From Bacteroidales bacterium H5 (GTDB lineage Bacteria > Bacteroidota > Bacteroidia > Bacteroidales > Muribaculaceae): a stretch of 64,000 bases of DNA. Positions 7,148 to 15,300 of this stretch are shown here, piece after piece (position 1 is the stretch's first letter; the number at the start of each line of letters is the position of its first letter). The position numbers were made by a program, and so were the translations under genes. The notes beneath the pieces are model-generated. The model was given only the letters and a program-made list of their open reading frames with translations. It was not told the origin of the DNA and ran no database searches. The stretch lies in NCBI GenBank assembly GCA_001701225.1, contig DAAQ01000028.1, forward strand, positions 132,400 to 196,399, read 5' to 3'.

Positions 7148-8827
7148 TTAGTGGGGATGGCGCGTGGCGAAGAGGCCTATGGTGGAGCCGGTGAAGCCTC
7201 CGCGCTGGGTCGCTATGTGCTCGGCGGGGACGCCGGTGGCCAGTGCTGTCCATCCGGCACCGGGCAGACGGTAGTAGAAATCGTATGTGTCTCCGTTCGA
7301 GACAGTCCTGAGTCCGACGGGCCCGTGTGTGGTGTCGGCATCGGCTGCGGCGAGTATGTCGGGACGCTCTTTCCTGCCTATCTTCAGCAGCTCTATCTTT
7401 CCGGCCTTGACGGCGAGATAGAGCTGCCGCTGTTCGTTCTTCACCAGCAGCATCCCGGCAGATTCGCCCGGGGCGCCCCCGGCTGTGACCTCGGTCTCGG
7501 CTGTGAACCTGTGGTGCTGCATGCGGCGTCCGATATATGCCGGGGCGGTGCCTGACTGCGAGCTGACGGGCGCGTACTCCATGTCGAGTCCTTTGCCTGT
7601 GGTGCAGTAGACCGAGGCATCCCCCCACAGCGACATCCATTCGGGGCGCAGGGCAGGGGCCGTGAAGTCATCGCGCCAGACAAAGTTGCCTGCCTGCAGC
7701 GATTTCTGCGGGGCGTCGAGGCCCGGGATGTTTGCGCGCAGTGGCACGGTGTCGATGCTCTGTGTGATATACGGGAAACCGTCTGCGCTCCACCTGACGG
7801 GCATCAGGTATGTCTCGCGCCCCAGATGATCCTCGCCGTTGTTCCAGGGTCGGCATCCCAGGAATACCGCATACCAGTCGCCGCGCGGTGTCTGCACCAT
7901 GTCGGCGTGTCCGGCCGAGGTGACGGGGAGGCGGCGGTTTGTCTTGAGCAGACGCTGCGTAAGCATGGGGTTGCGGCTCCACCGCGTATATGGACCGAAT
8001 ACAGAGTCTGCCCTGTAGCACACCTCCGAGTGTACCCAGTTGGTGCCACCCTCGGCTGCGATGAGATAATATCTGCCGTCAATCTTGTAGATGTGGGGGC
8101 CCTCGTTGCGCTCAAGCCTCTCTTCGGGGCCGACCCCCTCCTCCCTGAACTTGACAGGCTCGCCGACGGTCTTTCCCGACGCCGGGTCGAAGCGTATTAT
8201 CGAGAGGGCGCGGTGGTTGCTCCACTTGACGGGACTCTTCTCGTCGCTCTTATAGACTATATATGCCTTGCCGTCGTCATCGAAGAAGAATGCCGGGTCT
8301 ATCCCGGTCACAGTGTCGAGAATCACGGGGTCGCTCCACTCTCCGAGAGGATTGTCGGCGGTGACATAGAAATTGACCGTCTCGCCGTCCTTGCCGTTCA
8401 TCACGCATGTGGTCACCATATAATATTTCCCGTTGTGCGGGTTATATGTGAGGTCGGGCGCGTAGACACCACCCTTGTCTATCGAGAGACCGGGGAGGTC
8501 GGGAAGCTGTGAGGGGCGGTCGAGTATGTTGGCGACATGCTCCCACGACACAAGGTCGCGCGAATGGTAGAGGGGCACTCCGGGGAAATATCCGAATGTC
8601 GATGTGACGAGCCAGTAGTCGTCGCCCACACGGCAGATGCTCGGGTCGGAGGCCCATCCGCTTATGACGGGGTTGAAATAGTCGCCCGGCGACGAGAGGG
8701 GATTGCCGGCATAGTAGAGGTCGTTCCCCTCATAGCTGAAATAACCGAAATGCGCCTTGTTCGTGGCAATGGCCGTCGGGAATGTCAGTGACAGGATTAT
8801 GGCGGCAAGAGATAGCAGTCTGGACAT
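7148..8827 (-). CDS. secreted glycoside hydrolase family 43 protein
   Basis: The 559-residue protein has a signal peptide (about 1-21) and a GH43 five-bladed propeller. The three catalytic acids are visible: Asp in GWASDPSICR (base), Asp in GIDPAFFFDDDGKAY (pKa modulator) and Glu in ERNEGPHIYKI (acid). A C-terminal beta-sandwich (about 370-555, from FVWRDDFTAPALRPEW) resembles the concanavalin-like module of beta-xylosidase/arabinofuranosidase types. GH43 enzymes remove xylose or arabinose from xylans and arabinans; exact specificity is not readable. It lies 12 nt downstream of the symporter gene, so the pair is an operon for cleaving and importing sugar. Confidence 0.93.
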   Translation of the reverse strand: MSRLLSLAAIILSLTFPTAIATNKAHFGYFSYEGNDLYYAGNPLSSPGDYFNPVISGWASDPSICRVGDDYWLVTSTFGYFPGVPLYHSRDLVSWEHVANILDRPSQLPDLPGLSIDKGGVYAPDLTYNPHNGKYYMVTTCVMNGKDGETVNFYVTADNPLGEWSDPVILDTVTGIDPAFFFDDDGKAYIVYKSDEKSPVKWSNHRALSIIRFDPASGKTVGEPVKFREEGVGPEERLERNEGPHIYKIDGRYYLIAAEGGTNWVHSEVCYRADSVFGPYTRWSRNPMLTQRLLKTNRRLPVTSAGHADMVQTPRGDWYAVFLGCRPWNNGEDHLGRETYLMPVRWSADGFPYITQSIDTVPLRANIPGLDAPQKSLQAGNFVWRDDFTAPALRPEWMSLWGDASVYCTTGKGLDMEYAPVSSQSGTAPAYIGRRMQHHRFTAETEVTAGGAPGESAGMLLVKNEQRQLYLAVKAGKIELLKIGRKERPDILAAADADTTHGPVGLRTVSNGDTYDFYYRLPGAGWTALATGVPAEHIATQRGGFTGSTIGLFATRHPH

Positions 8828-8839
8828 GTGGCCGGGGGA

Positions 8840-10141
8840 TTATCTGTTGCGGTGGGCGAGGGCGGTGAGGGCGTAGGCGGTTACGACCACAAAGCATCCG
8901 AATGGGAGCAGATAGGAGACGTTGACTGCGGGCATACCCCAGATGGTGCCCATGTCGATGACCGAGCCCTGGAGCGGGGGCATGAGGGCGCCTCCGACGA
9001 TGGCCATGACCAGGAAGGCCGAGCCGAGTGCTGTGTCCTCGGAGTTGACCTTGCCGAGTGCGATACCGTAGATGCTCGGGAACATGATCGACATGAACGC
9101 GCTTATACCCACGAGACAGTAGAGTCCGGTCATGCCTGTGATGAACACGGCGCCCAGCGAGCAGAGGGCGGCACATATACCGAACACAGCCAGGATACAC
9201 CGGGGGTCGATGCTGCGCATGAGCCATGTGCCTATGAAGCGGAACGACAGGAACATCACCATGGCGAATATGTTATAGTTCTGTGCGGTAGCCTTGGTCA
9301 GCCCGAGGTTTCCGGCATACTGGATGATGAATGTCCACACCATGATCTGTGCGGCTATATAGAAGAGCTGGGCCACGACGCCGAAACAATACATCTTGTT
9401 GGCCCACAGGTGGCCGAGGCTCTTGCCAAAGCTCATTGAGCCGTCCTTGCGCTCGGGGTTGGGCATACGCACCGAGGCGATGATTATGAACATCACCAGC
9501 ACGACGATGCCGATGGCCACGTAGGGGTCGCGTATCACGGCGAGGTCGTGCAGGCGTATGTCGGCCTTCTCTGCCTCGGACAGCATCGGGTAGAGCAGCT
9601 CGCCGCCGGGGCCGCGCTTGTCAGAGATGAGGTCGGGGAGCACTATGAGCGAAGCCACCGCCATGCCCGAGAGCGAGCCCATGGGATTGAACGACTGGGC
9701 CAGGTTGAGGCGCCGGGTGGCCGATGCCTTGTCGCCGAGCGAGAGTATGAACGGGTTGGCCGTGGTCTCGAGGAAGGCGAGCCCGAAGGTGAGGATGTAG
9801 AGCGAGATGCAGAAATATGAGAACTGCTGATAGTTGGCGGCGGGTATGAACAGGAAGGCGCCGACAGCATACAGGGCAAGCCCGAGCAGGATGCCGCTCT
9901 TATAGCTGAACTTGCGGATGAACAGCGCGGCGGGGATGGCCATGGTGGCATAGCCCCCGTAGAATGCGAACTGTATCAGCGAGGCCTTGGCGGCCGATAT
10001 TTCCATCAGGGTCTGGAAGGCGGCTACCATAGGATTGGTGATGTCGTTGGCAAATCCCCACAGGGCGAAGAGTGTTGTGACGAGAATGAATGTCAGCCGG
10101 TATTTACGTCCGACAAGCGGTGTTTTGGCAGATGGGTTCAC
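8840..10141 (-). CDS. FucP-like MFS sugar:H+ symporter
   Basis: The 433-residue protein has about twelve membrane segments. Family landmarks are FALWGFANDITNPMVAAFQ near the N-terminus, AFYGGYATMAIPAALF and the ETTANPFILSLGD motif of the FucP group. Members import fucose, glucose or galactose, or other monosaccharides with protons; the name fucP is avoided because the neighbours (GH43, acetyl esterase) suggest a pentose or other hemicellulose sugar. It is first in the operon with GH43 and divergent from the acetyl esterase gene. Confidence 0.9.
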   Translation of the reverse strand: MNPSAKTPLVGRKYRLTFILVTTLFALWGFANDITNPMVAAFQTLMEISAAKASLIQFAFYGGYATMAIPAALFIRKFSYKSGILLGLALYAVGAFLFIPAANYQQFSYFCISLYILTFGLAFLETTANPFILSLGDKASATRRLNLAQSFNPMGSLSGMAVASLIVLPDLISDKRGPGGELLYPMLSEAEKADIRLHDLAVIRDPYVAIGIVVLVMFIIIASVRMPNPERKDGSMSFGKSLGHLWANKMYCFGVVAQLFYIAAQIMVWTFIIQYAGNLGLTKATAQNYNIFAMVMFLSFRFIGTWLMRSIDPRCILAVFGICAALCSLGAVFITGMTGLYCLVGISAFMSIMFPSIYGIALGKVNSEDTALGSAFLVMAIVGGALMPPLQGSVIDMGTIWGMPAVNVSYLLPFGCFVVVTAYALTALAHRNR

Positions 10142-10185
10142 GGTATATTATTGTATAGTATTTTAAATTGCTTAATTATGAGTGA

Positions 10186-10193
10186 CAAAGGTA
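10186..10193 (-). promoter_or_regulatory. -7 box of the symporter-GH43 operon
   Basis: Reads TACCTTTG on the minus strand, 44 nt upstream of the symporter ATG. The divergent esterase box lies 21 nt away, so one regulator could act on both. Confidence 0.55.
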
Positions 10194-10214
10194 GGAATTT
10201 TCCGACTAAATAGC

Positions 10215-10222
10215 TAACTTTG
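10215..10222 (+). promoter_or_regulatory. -7 box of the CE7 esterase gene
   Basis: TAACTTTG, 27 nt upstream of the ATG at 10250. Confidence 0.6.
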
Positions 10223-10249
10223 CATCGAAAAACCTTAAAAGACAATAGC

Positions 10250-11548
10250 ATGAGACATATATTAGCGTTTTTTGCAACAATTTTTGCCGCATTTGTCGCT
10301 GTGGCAGGCAATTATCCCGACCGCTCGGATTTCCTCTGGATTACTGAGCCCGACCATGCCGACTGGCTCTATGAGACCGGCGAGAGGGCCCTGGTGGATG
10401 TCGCCCTCTATCATTATGGAGTCCCAGCGGCAGGACAGACCGTGACATACAGCATAGGGGCCGATATGCTCGATGCCGACACCACGGCTACCGTGACCCT
10501 CGACAGCCGTGGTAAGGCGCGTATCGACATGGGCACCATGGCCAAGCCCGGATTCCGCGACCTGCGTCTCGAGACCACGTTTGGCGACAACCGCACGGCA
10601 CATCATGTCAAGGTCGGTTTCTCGCCCGAGAAACTTGTGCCCTTCACGCAGAATCCCGACGACTTTGACGCCTTCTGGGCCACGGCGCTCAAGGAGGATG
10701 CCGCGACACCTCTCAACTATACCATGGAGCCGTCGCCAAAGTATTCGACCGACAAGATGACCTGTTATCTCGTGCGTATGGATGTGCCCGGAAAATATGT
10801 CAGCTCGATGTATGGCTATCTGTTCATCCCCAAGGGTGACGGCAAGTTTCCCGCCGTCCTCTGTCCTCCCGGCGCGGGTGTCAAGACCATCAAGGACCCT
10901 CTGGCGCACCGGTATTACGGCGAGGGTGGCATGATACGTCTCGAGACCGAGATACATGGCGCGCATCCCGAGATGAGCGATGTCGAGTTTGCCGACCTGC
11001 GCAAGCAGAAGGGTGACTATTTCAAGATTGGCCTCGAGAATCCCGCAGAGTACTATCTCCGCGACGTATATCTGGGAACACGCCGCTGGCTCGACCTGCT
11101 GTCGCAGCTCCCCGAGTTTGATGGCGAGAATCTGTTTGTGCAGGGCGGAAGCCAGGGTGGCGCGCTCGCCATCGTCACCACCGCCCTCGACCCGCGTGTC
11201 AAGGGTTGCGTGGCCAACCATCCCGCCCTCAGTGACATGAACGGATACCTCGGCGACAAGACCGGCGGCTATCCCCATCATTTCCGCAAATACCCCTCGG
11301 AGGCTACCCCTGCCAAGACCCGCACACTCGAATATTATGATGTGGTCAACTTTGCGCGCCGTCTGCGCTGTCCCGTGCGCATGACATGGGGATTCAACGA
11401 CAATACCTGTCCTCCCACCACCAGCTATGAGGTCTACAATCTCATCACATCGCCCAAAGAGGCCCTCCTGACCCCCGTCAACGAGCATTGGACCTCTGTC
11501 AACACCGAACGCGGCCACTACGACTGGATAAAATCCCACTGCAAGTGA
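10250..11548 (+). CDS. secreted acetylxylan esterase-like protein (CE7 family)
   Basis: The 432-residue alpha/beta hydrolase starts at MRHILAFFATIFAAF, a signal peptide that fits better than the in-frame ATG 30 nt upstream. After a beta-rich N-terminal domain (about 20-125) comes the AXE1/CE7 fold. The nucleophile is Ser301 in GGSQGG, the acid is probably the Asp in NDNTCPP, and the histidine lies in the C-terminal TERGHYDW. CE7 enzymes remove acetyl groups from xylan and oligosaccharides. The gene is divergent from the symporter-GH43 operon, which supports joint action on acetylated hemicellulose. Confidence 0.9.
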   Translation: MRHILAFFATIFAAFVAVAGNYPDRSDFLWITEPDHADWLYETGERALVDVALYHYGVPAAGQTVTYSIGADMLDADTTATVTLDSRGKARIDMGTMAKPGFRDLRLETTFGDNRTAHHVKVGFSPEKLVPFTQNPDDFDAFWATALKEDAATPLNYTMEPSPKYSTDKMTCYLVRMDVPGKYVSSMYGYLFIPKGDGKFPAVLCPPGAGVKTIKDPLAHRYYGEGGMIRLETEIHGAHPEMSDVEFADLRKQKGDYFKIGLENPAEYYLRDVYLGTRRWLDLLSQLPEFDGENLFVQGGSQGGALAIVTTALDPRVKGCVANHPALSDMNGYLGDKTGGYPHHFRKYPSEATPAKTRTLEYYDVVNFARRLRCPVRMTWGFNDNTCPPTTSYEVYNLITSPKEALLTPVNEHWTSVNTERGHYDWIKSHCK

Positions 11549-11589
11549 CGGAAAATAGCCATTTTTTTGTAAATTATTTCGATATTAAG

Positions 11590-11597
11590 TATATTTG
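11590..11597 (+). promoter_or_regulatory. -7 box upstream of the SatD-like gene
   Basis: TATATTTG matches TAnnTTTG, 73 nt before the ATG at 11671. Confidence 0.45.
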
Positions 11598-11670
11598 CAA
11601 GCGTATGCACTTGTATTATGGTGATGCAAGTGTGTAAGCTTGTATTTATGACAAATAATATTTTGAGAAA

Positions 11671-12318
11671 ATGTATGCTGCTATATCGGCTGACATAGTT
11701 TCATCCACATCATTACCGATAGATTCAATGATAGGTCTTAATGAGAGATTGAGGGAGTGCCTGAATCTGTTGGAGAGACGTTATGAGGATTTCTGGGGGC
11801 GTATTGTCCGTGGAGATTCCATAGAATGTCTGATGGCCCATCCTGAAGATGCGTTGGAGGTGGCAATAATCCTAAAGACGTGGGTCAAATCGTTTGTGCC
11901 TGAAAAGTCTTCTGACACATCGCGCTTCAGTCGATATGGAATCAGAATGGCTATTGGAATCGGTAATATGGATATTGTAGACCGTCATCTTGATATGATG
12001 GACGGCGAGGCCATATATAGATCGGGTAGAACCCTTGATAAACTTATAGGCCATTCTAAATATTCGTTCGCCATATCAATGGAAGACGAATATAAGCAGC
12101 AGACCTTTCAGGTGTTGTTCGCGTTGATAAATCAATTGCTCAACAATGCCACATCCCGTAGATGTAAGACATTATGTGTGAGAATACTTGAATCTAATGC
12201 AAAAAGAACTGCCGCATCGTTGGGTATATCAGTTTCTGGAGTAAATCAGAATCTTGGTGAAATAGGATGGCCAGCAATAGAAGATGCACTTGTATATTAT
12301 CGAAAAAATATAATATAA
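11671..12318 (+). CDS. SatD-family-like protein with C-terminal helix-turn-helix
   Basis: The 215-residue cytoplasmic protein begins MYAAISADIVSSTSLP, resembling the start of nucleotide-cyclase-like and SatD proteins, followed by GRIVRGDSIECLM and RMAIGIGNMD. The C-terminal 50 residues (RTAASLGISVSGVNQNLGEIGW) look like a helix-turn-helix. In other bacteria SatD-like proteins are paired with DUF3307 membrane proteins, and that pairing holds here with an 8-nt gap. Function is unknown. The gene and its two followers are clearly more AT-rich than the flanks, suggesting recent acquisition. Confidence 0.6.
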   Translation: MYAAISADIVSSTSLPIDSMIGLNERLRECLNLLERRYEDFWGRIVRGDSIECLMAHPEDALEVAIILKTWVKSFVPEKSSDTSRFSRYGIRMAIGIGNMDIVDRHLDMMDGEAIYRSGRTLDKLIGHSKYSFAISMEDEYKQQTFQVLFALINQLLNNATSRRCKTLCVRILESNAKRTAASLGISVSGVNQNLGEIGWPAIEDALVYYRKNII

Positions 12319-12325
12319 TAAAATT

Positions 12326-13117
12326 ATGATCTCAGACTTGATATTCAATTTGTTGGTTGCCCATATTGTAGGAGATTTTTATTTGCAATGGAATTCATTT
12401 TGTCGTAATAAAATAAGATACTCTGTGAGAGGATATGCGATATGGGTGCATGTGATTTTTATAGGAGTGCTGACATGGTTTGCTGTGTGCGATGTGCGTG
12501 CATGGTGGTTGGTGGCTGCTATTGCGGTAAGTCATTTCTTTATAGATTGGGCTAAGGCTGCCCTCCAGATGAAACTCGGCATATACCGTATCTGTGATGG
12601 CCGGTTAGTGTCGGGAGTAAATGGGCGTGGAGACTTATGGCTTTTTATAGTGGATCAGTGTCTGCATATAACCATATTCGTGTCGTTAGGCTATCTATGG
12701 TTGTCATATAATCCGAATTGGAGCCAATTTGGATGGCTAAAAGATTTGATGTCTGCACACTGGCTTAGGATAAACACATTGTTAGCTATGTCACTTGCGT
12801 TGAAGCCAGCTAATGTCCTTGTGTTGCTTATACTTGGGGCATGTAAAGTGAATACATCTCCTGATAGTGACAGCGAGACTGGAAGTTTCCATGCGGGGGA
12901 ACTTATAGGTTGGTTGGAGCGTGGACTCATATTGTTGTTTGTGATTATGGCACAATATGAGGCAATAGGATTCTTGATTGCTGCAAAATCCATTCTCCGT
13001 TTCAGTGAGGTGGCATCGGGAAGAGAGAAATCTGAATATGTCCTGGCCGGAACGTTGCTCTCTCTTGCTATTTCGTTATGTCTTGGCCTGGCAGCATTGG
13101 ATTTCAGGATATCATGA
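12326..13117 (+). CDS. DUF3307 membrane protein
   Basis: The 263-residue protein has about six membrane segments. The N-terminal LLVAHIVGDFYLQWNSFCRNK and the later AVSHFFIDWAKA and FIVDQCLHIT carry the conserved His and Asp residues typical of DUF3307. The biochemical role is not known. It follows the SatD-like gene by 7 nt and shares its AT-rich composition; the two probably work together, with the soluble partner as the regulatory component. Confidence 0.75.
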   Translation: MISDLIFNLLVAHIVGDFYLQWNSFCRNKIRYSVRGYAIWVHVIFIGVLTWFAVCDVRAWWLVAAIAVSHFFIDWAKAALQMKLGIYRICDGRLVSGVNGRGDLWLFIVDQCLHITIFVSLGYLWLSYNPNWSQFGWLKDLMSAHWLRINTLLAMSLALKPANVLVLLILGACKVNTSPDSDSETGSFHAGELIGWLERGLILLFVIMAQYEAIGFLIAAKSILRFSEVASGREKSEYVLAGTLLSLAISLCLGLAALDFRIS

Positions 13118-13130
13118 CGAGTTTATTGAA

Positions 13131-13175
13131 ATAAATCGGAGTGGTCGTGCGTTGATAATGTATGAGCATTCATCC
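13131..13175. repeat. direct repeat, left copy
   Basis: ATAAATCGG, then GGTCGTGCGTTGATA, then ATGTATGA and CATCC recur in the same order at 14181-14228, about 1050 bp away, with a few mismatches and small indels. The pair brackets the small secreted-protein gene. Confidence 0.75.
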
Positions 13176-13183
13176 ATTTAGCT

Positions 13184-13879
13184 ATGTATAGGATTCTATT
13201 TTTTATCATATGTTTCTTTCTTGCATTGCCCGCATGGTGCGATGCCAAGAAAGTAGAATCAGGTGACTTGAACGAAGAATCGTCAATCAGAGATATTGAC
13301 TATGTTTACGGACTGGTGAATGATAGTCAGCATGGGCTTGATTGTATCGGGACATTGAATCTAACTGTAGAATCACCACAAGATTTACTTGCGGTTGTTT
13401 TCGAACGCACAGAACCACACATGAGTGATGGTGAGGACCTTAGATTTCTGATTAAGTCAAGTTACCCTATAGCTGACAATATGTCGACTATAGTTATTTC
13501 GGCCCAGAATATTTATTGGGGAACATATTTTAGGGTGTGTATGGTATTTCAGAATGGTAGCCGGGAATATTCTCCGACATATTGTGTGAATACATACATT
13601 TCTCCTGAGGATTTACAGAGGCTTGAGGCCCACTCGAAGGTAGATACGTCCTTTGTGGATTCTGTCAGTTTGACTTTTGACGGAAGGGATTTATATGTCC
13701 ATACGACAGAAGGAGTCTTGCTTTCTGTTGTTGATTTGTCCGGGAAAGTCCTTTTTTCCGGGTATGTGAATAAACCGACATCGGTGTCTCTTGACAGGAC
13801 AGATACGACATGTCTCATAATCAGATACTCAATTGGTGGCAAAACAATGACAAAGAAGCTTCTGTTGAAAAGAAACTGA
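13184..13879 (+). CDS. small secreted protein with T9SS-like C-terminal tail
   Basis: The 231-residue protein has a clear signal peptide (MYRILFFIICFFLALPAWCDA). The middle, about 25-165, has no family I recognise. The last 60 residues (SLTFDGRDLYVHTTEG, VVDLSGKVLFSGYV, KKLLLKRN) have the strand pattern and basic ending of type A sorting domains recognised by the type IX secretion system. It probably reaches the cell surface or is released. It lies in an AT-rich patch between imperfect direct repeats. Confidence 0.7.
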   Translation: MYRILFFIICFFLALPAWCDAKKVESGDLNEESSIRDIDYVYGLVNDSQHGLDCIGTLNLTVESPQDLLAVVFERTEPHMSDGEDLRFLIKSSYPIADNMSTIVISAQNIYWGTYFRVCMVFQNGSREYSPTYCVNTYISPEDLQRLEAHSKVDTSFVDSVSLTFDGRDLYVHTTEGVLLSVVDLSGKVLFSGYVNKPTSVSLDRTDTTCLIIRYSIGGKTMTKKLLLKRN

Positions 13880-14180
13880 TTGTCTGTTTCATGGATTTGC
13901 TTAAAAGTTAGAGAGGTTTCACGTTTGAGCGCTGCAAGTGACGGTACAATAGCGTCTATGTGACTTTCAGATAAGGAGGGCGTTCCAGGACTACTATCAT
14001 AGGAGGCTTTCCGGGCCTTTTCGGGCACTTGTTCATTCATGCCTTACACTGCGTGCAGTGCGGTTAAAATAAGGTCTATTCCACTCAGCCGCGACGCGGC
14101 TGGCGGTTTCGGACGGAAAACCTCACAGAAAGTGACGGATGATAGCATTTATGACTTCATGAGGGCTGTGGGGGTAGATA
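13880..14180. other. non-coding stretch with palindromic repeat fragments
   Basis: No convincing gene. It holds a partial second copy of the 1590-1621 sequence (shared CCGGGCCT-TTCGGGCACTTGT at 14010-14042), then short palindromes CACTGC-GT-GCAGTG near 14048 and AGCCGC-GAC-GCGGCT near 14087. These are the marks of the REP-like family seen at 1391. Confidence 0.55.
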
Positions 14181-14230
14181 ATAAATCGGTAGGGTCGTGC
14201 GTTGATATGATGTATGAACAATCATCCGCA
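14181..14230. repeat. direct repeat, right copy
   Basis: Matches 13131-13175. This copy runs into the first codons of the glycosyltransferase gene that starts at 14214; the left copy contains a similar ATG followed by a quick stop. Confidence 0.75.
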
Positions 14231-15281
14231 TAGGCCGAGGCTGTCTGTGATAGTGCCTGTCTACAAGACGGAGCGCTATCTGGATTGCTGTATGCGGTCG
14301 TTGCTGGGGCAGACCCTCGGGGATATCGAGGTGATTCTGGTCGACGACGAGTCGCCCGACGGATGTCCCGCGATGTGCGACGCTTATGCGGCACAGGACC
14401 CGAGGATCAAGGTGATACACAAGAAGAACGCCGGACTCGGCCCCGCCCGCAATACGGGTCTGGACCATGCCACGGGCGAGTATGTGGCCTTCCTGGACTC
14501 GGACGACCTTATAGAGCCGCAGACATACGCTGTGGCTGTCGCCGAGATGGAGGCCAACGATGCTGACATGGTGCGCTTCAGGTGCAACCGCTTCCTCGAT
14601 TCGGGCGAGAGTGCGCCAATCAGCTATGATGCCGCCCCCGTGGTTTTCGATACTCCCGACGAGATACGCCAGCTTGCGTTGTGCATATTCGATATTCCGT
14701 CCCCCGATATGGACAGGTATGACCTTGGGGGCAGCTCGTGCATGGCAGTCTACCGTCACGACATGATACGCCGTCACGGACTGCGGTTCGAGAGCGAGAG
14801 GGAGTATCTCAGCGAGGACTATCTATTCAATTTCGATTACTATCTCCATGCCTCGAAGGTGGTCTGGCTCCCGAGGACATATTATCACTACCGCATCACG
14901 GCCGGAAGCCTCACCCGCAGGCTCAACCTCGGGGTGATGGACCGCGTGGAGCACTATTGCCGCCATGTCGAGGATATGCTCGCCACACGTGGATTCGGCG
15001 AGGCCGAGATGCAGTATGCCTCGGGGTTCTATGTGCGCGCGCTCAGGGCAAACATGCGTTTCGTGTTCATGTCTAAGGAGCTCTCGATGGCCCAGAAGAA
15101 AAAATGGTTTGCCGAGCGTACCTCCGACCCCTCATTCAGGCGCCGGTTTGACGCCTATCCCTCGCAGGAACTCCCGTTCAAGCAGCGCATGCTGTTCAAG
15201 ACCATGGCAGACGGCAATTTCCTGCTGTCGTATGCACTCATAGTTGGGTTCTCGCGTCTGCGCAAGGATAAACTCAAATGA
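14214..15281 (+). CDS. glycosyltransferase family 2
   Basis: The 355-residue GT-A enzyme has RLSVIVPVYKTERYLDCCMRSLLGQT at the N-terminus, ILVDDESPDGC, NAGLGPARNTGLDHA and the metal-binding FLDSDDLIEP motif (about residue 100). These enzymes move a sugar from a nucleotide donor onto a growing glycan; donor and acceptor are not readable. The C-terminal third is helical and lacks membrane segments. The next gene, also a glycosyltransferase, starts 19 nt later, so both probably modify a surface polysaccharide or glycolipid. Confidence 0.93.
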   Translation: MNNHPHRPRLSVIVPVYKTERYLDCCMRSLLGQTLGDIEVILVDDESPDGCPAMCDAYAAQDPRIKVIHKKNAGLGPARNTGLDHATGEYVAFLDSDDLIEPQTYAVAVAEMEANDADMVRFRCNRFLDSGESAPISYDAAPVVFDTPDEIRQLALCIFDIPSPDMDRYDLGGSSCMAVYRHDMIRRHGLRFESEREYLSEDYLFNFDYYLHASKVVWLPRTYYHYRITAGSLTRRLNLGVMDRVEHYCRHVEDMLATRGFGEAEMQYASGFYVRALRANMRFVFMSKELSMAQKKKWFAERTSDPSFRRRFDAYPSQELPFKQRMLFKTMADGNFLLSYALIVGFSRLRKDKLK

Positions 15282-15300
15282 CCCCTCCGACGCCAAGGAT

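Noticed and set aside
10262..11539. 425-codon open frame antisense to the CE7 esterase
   Set aside because: No motif; the sense strand has a signal peptide, Ser-Asp-His residues and a promoter box.
14039..14233. Small 64-codon open frame before the glycosyltransferase
   Set aside because: It covers palindromic repeat fragments and the direct repeat and has no recognisable product.
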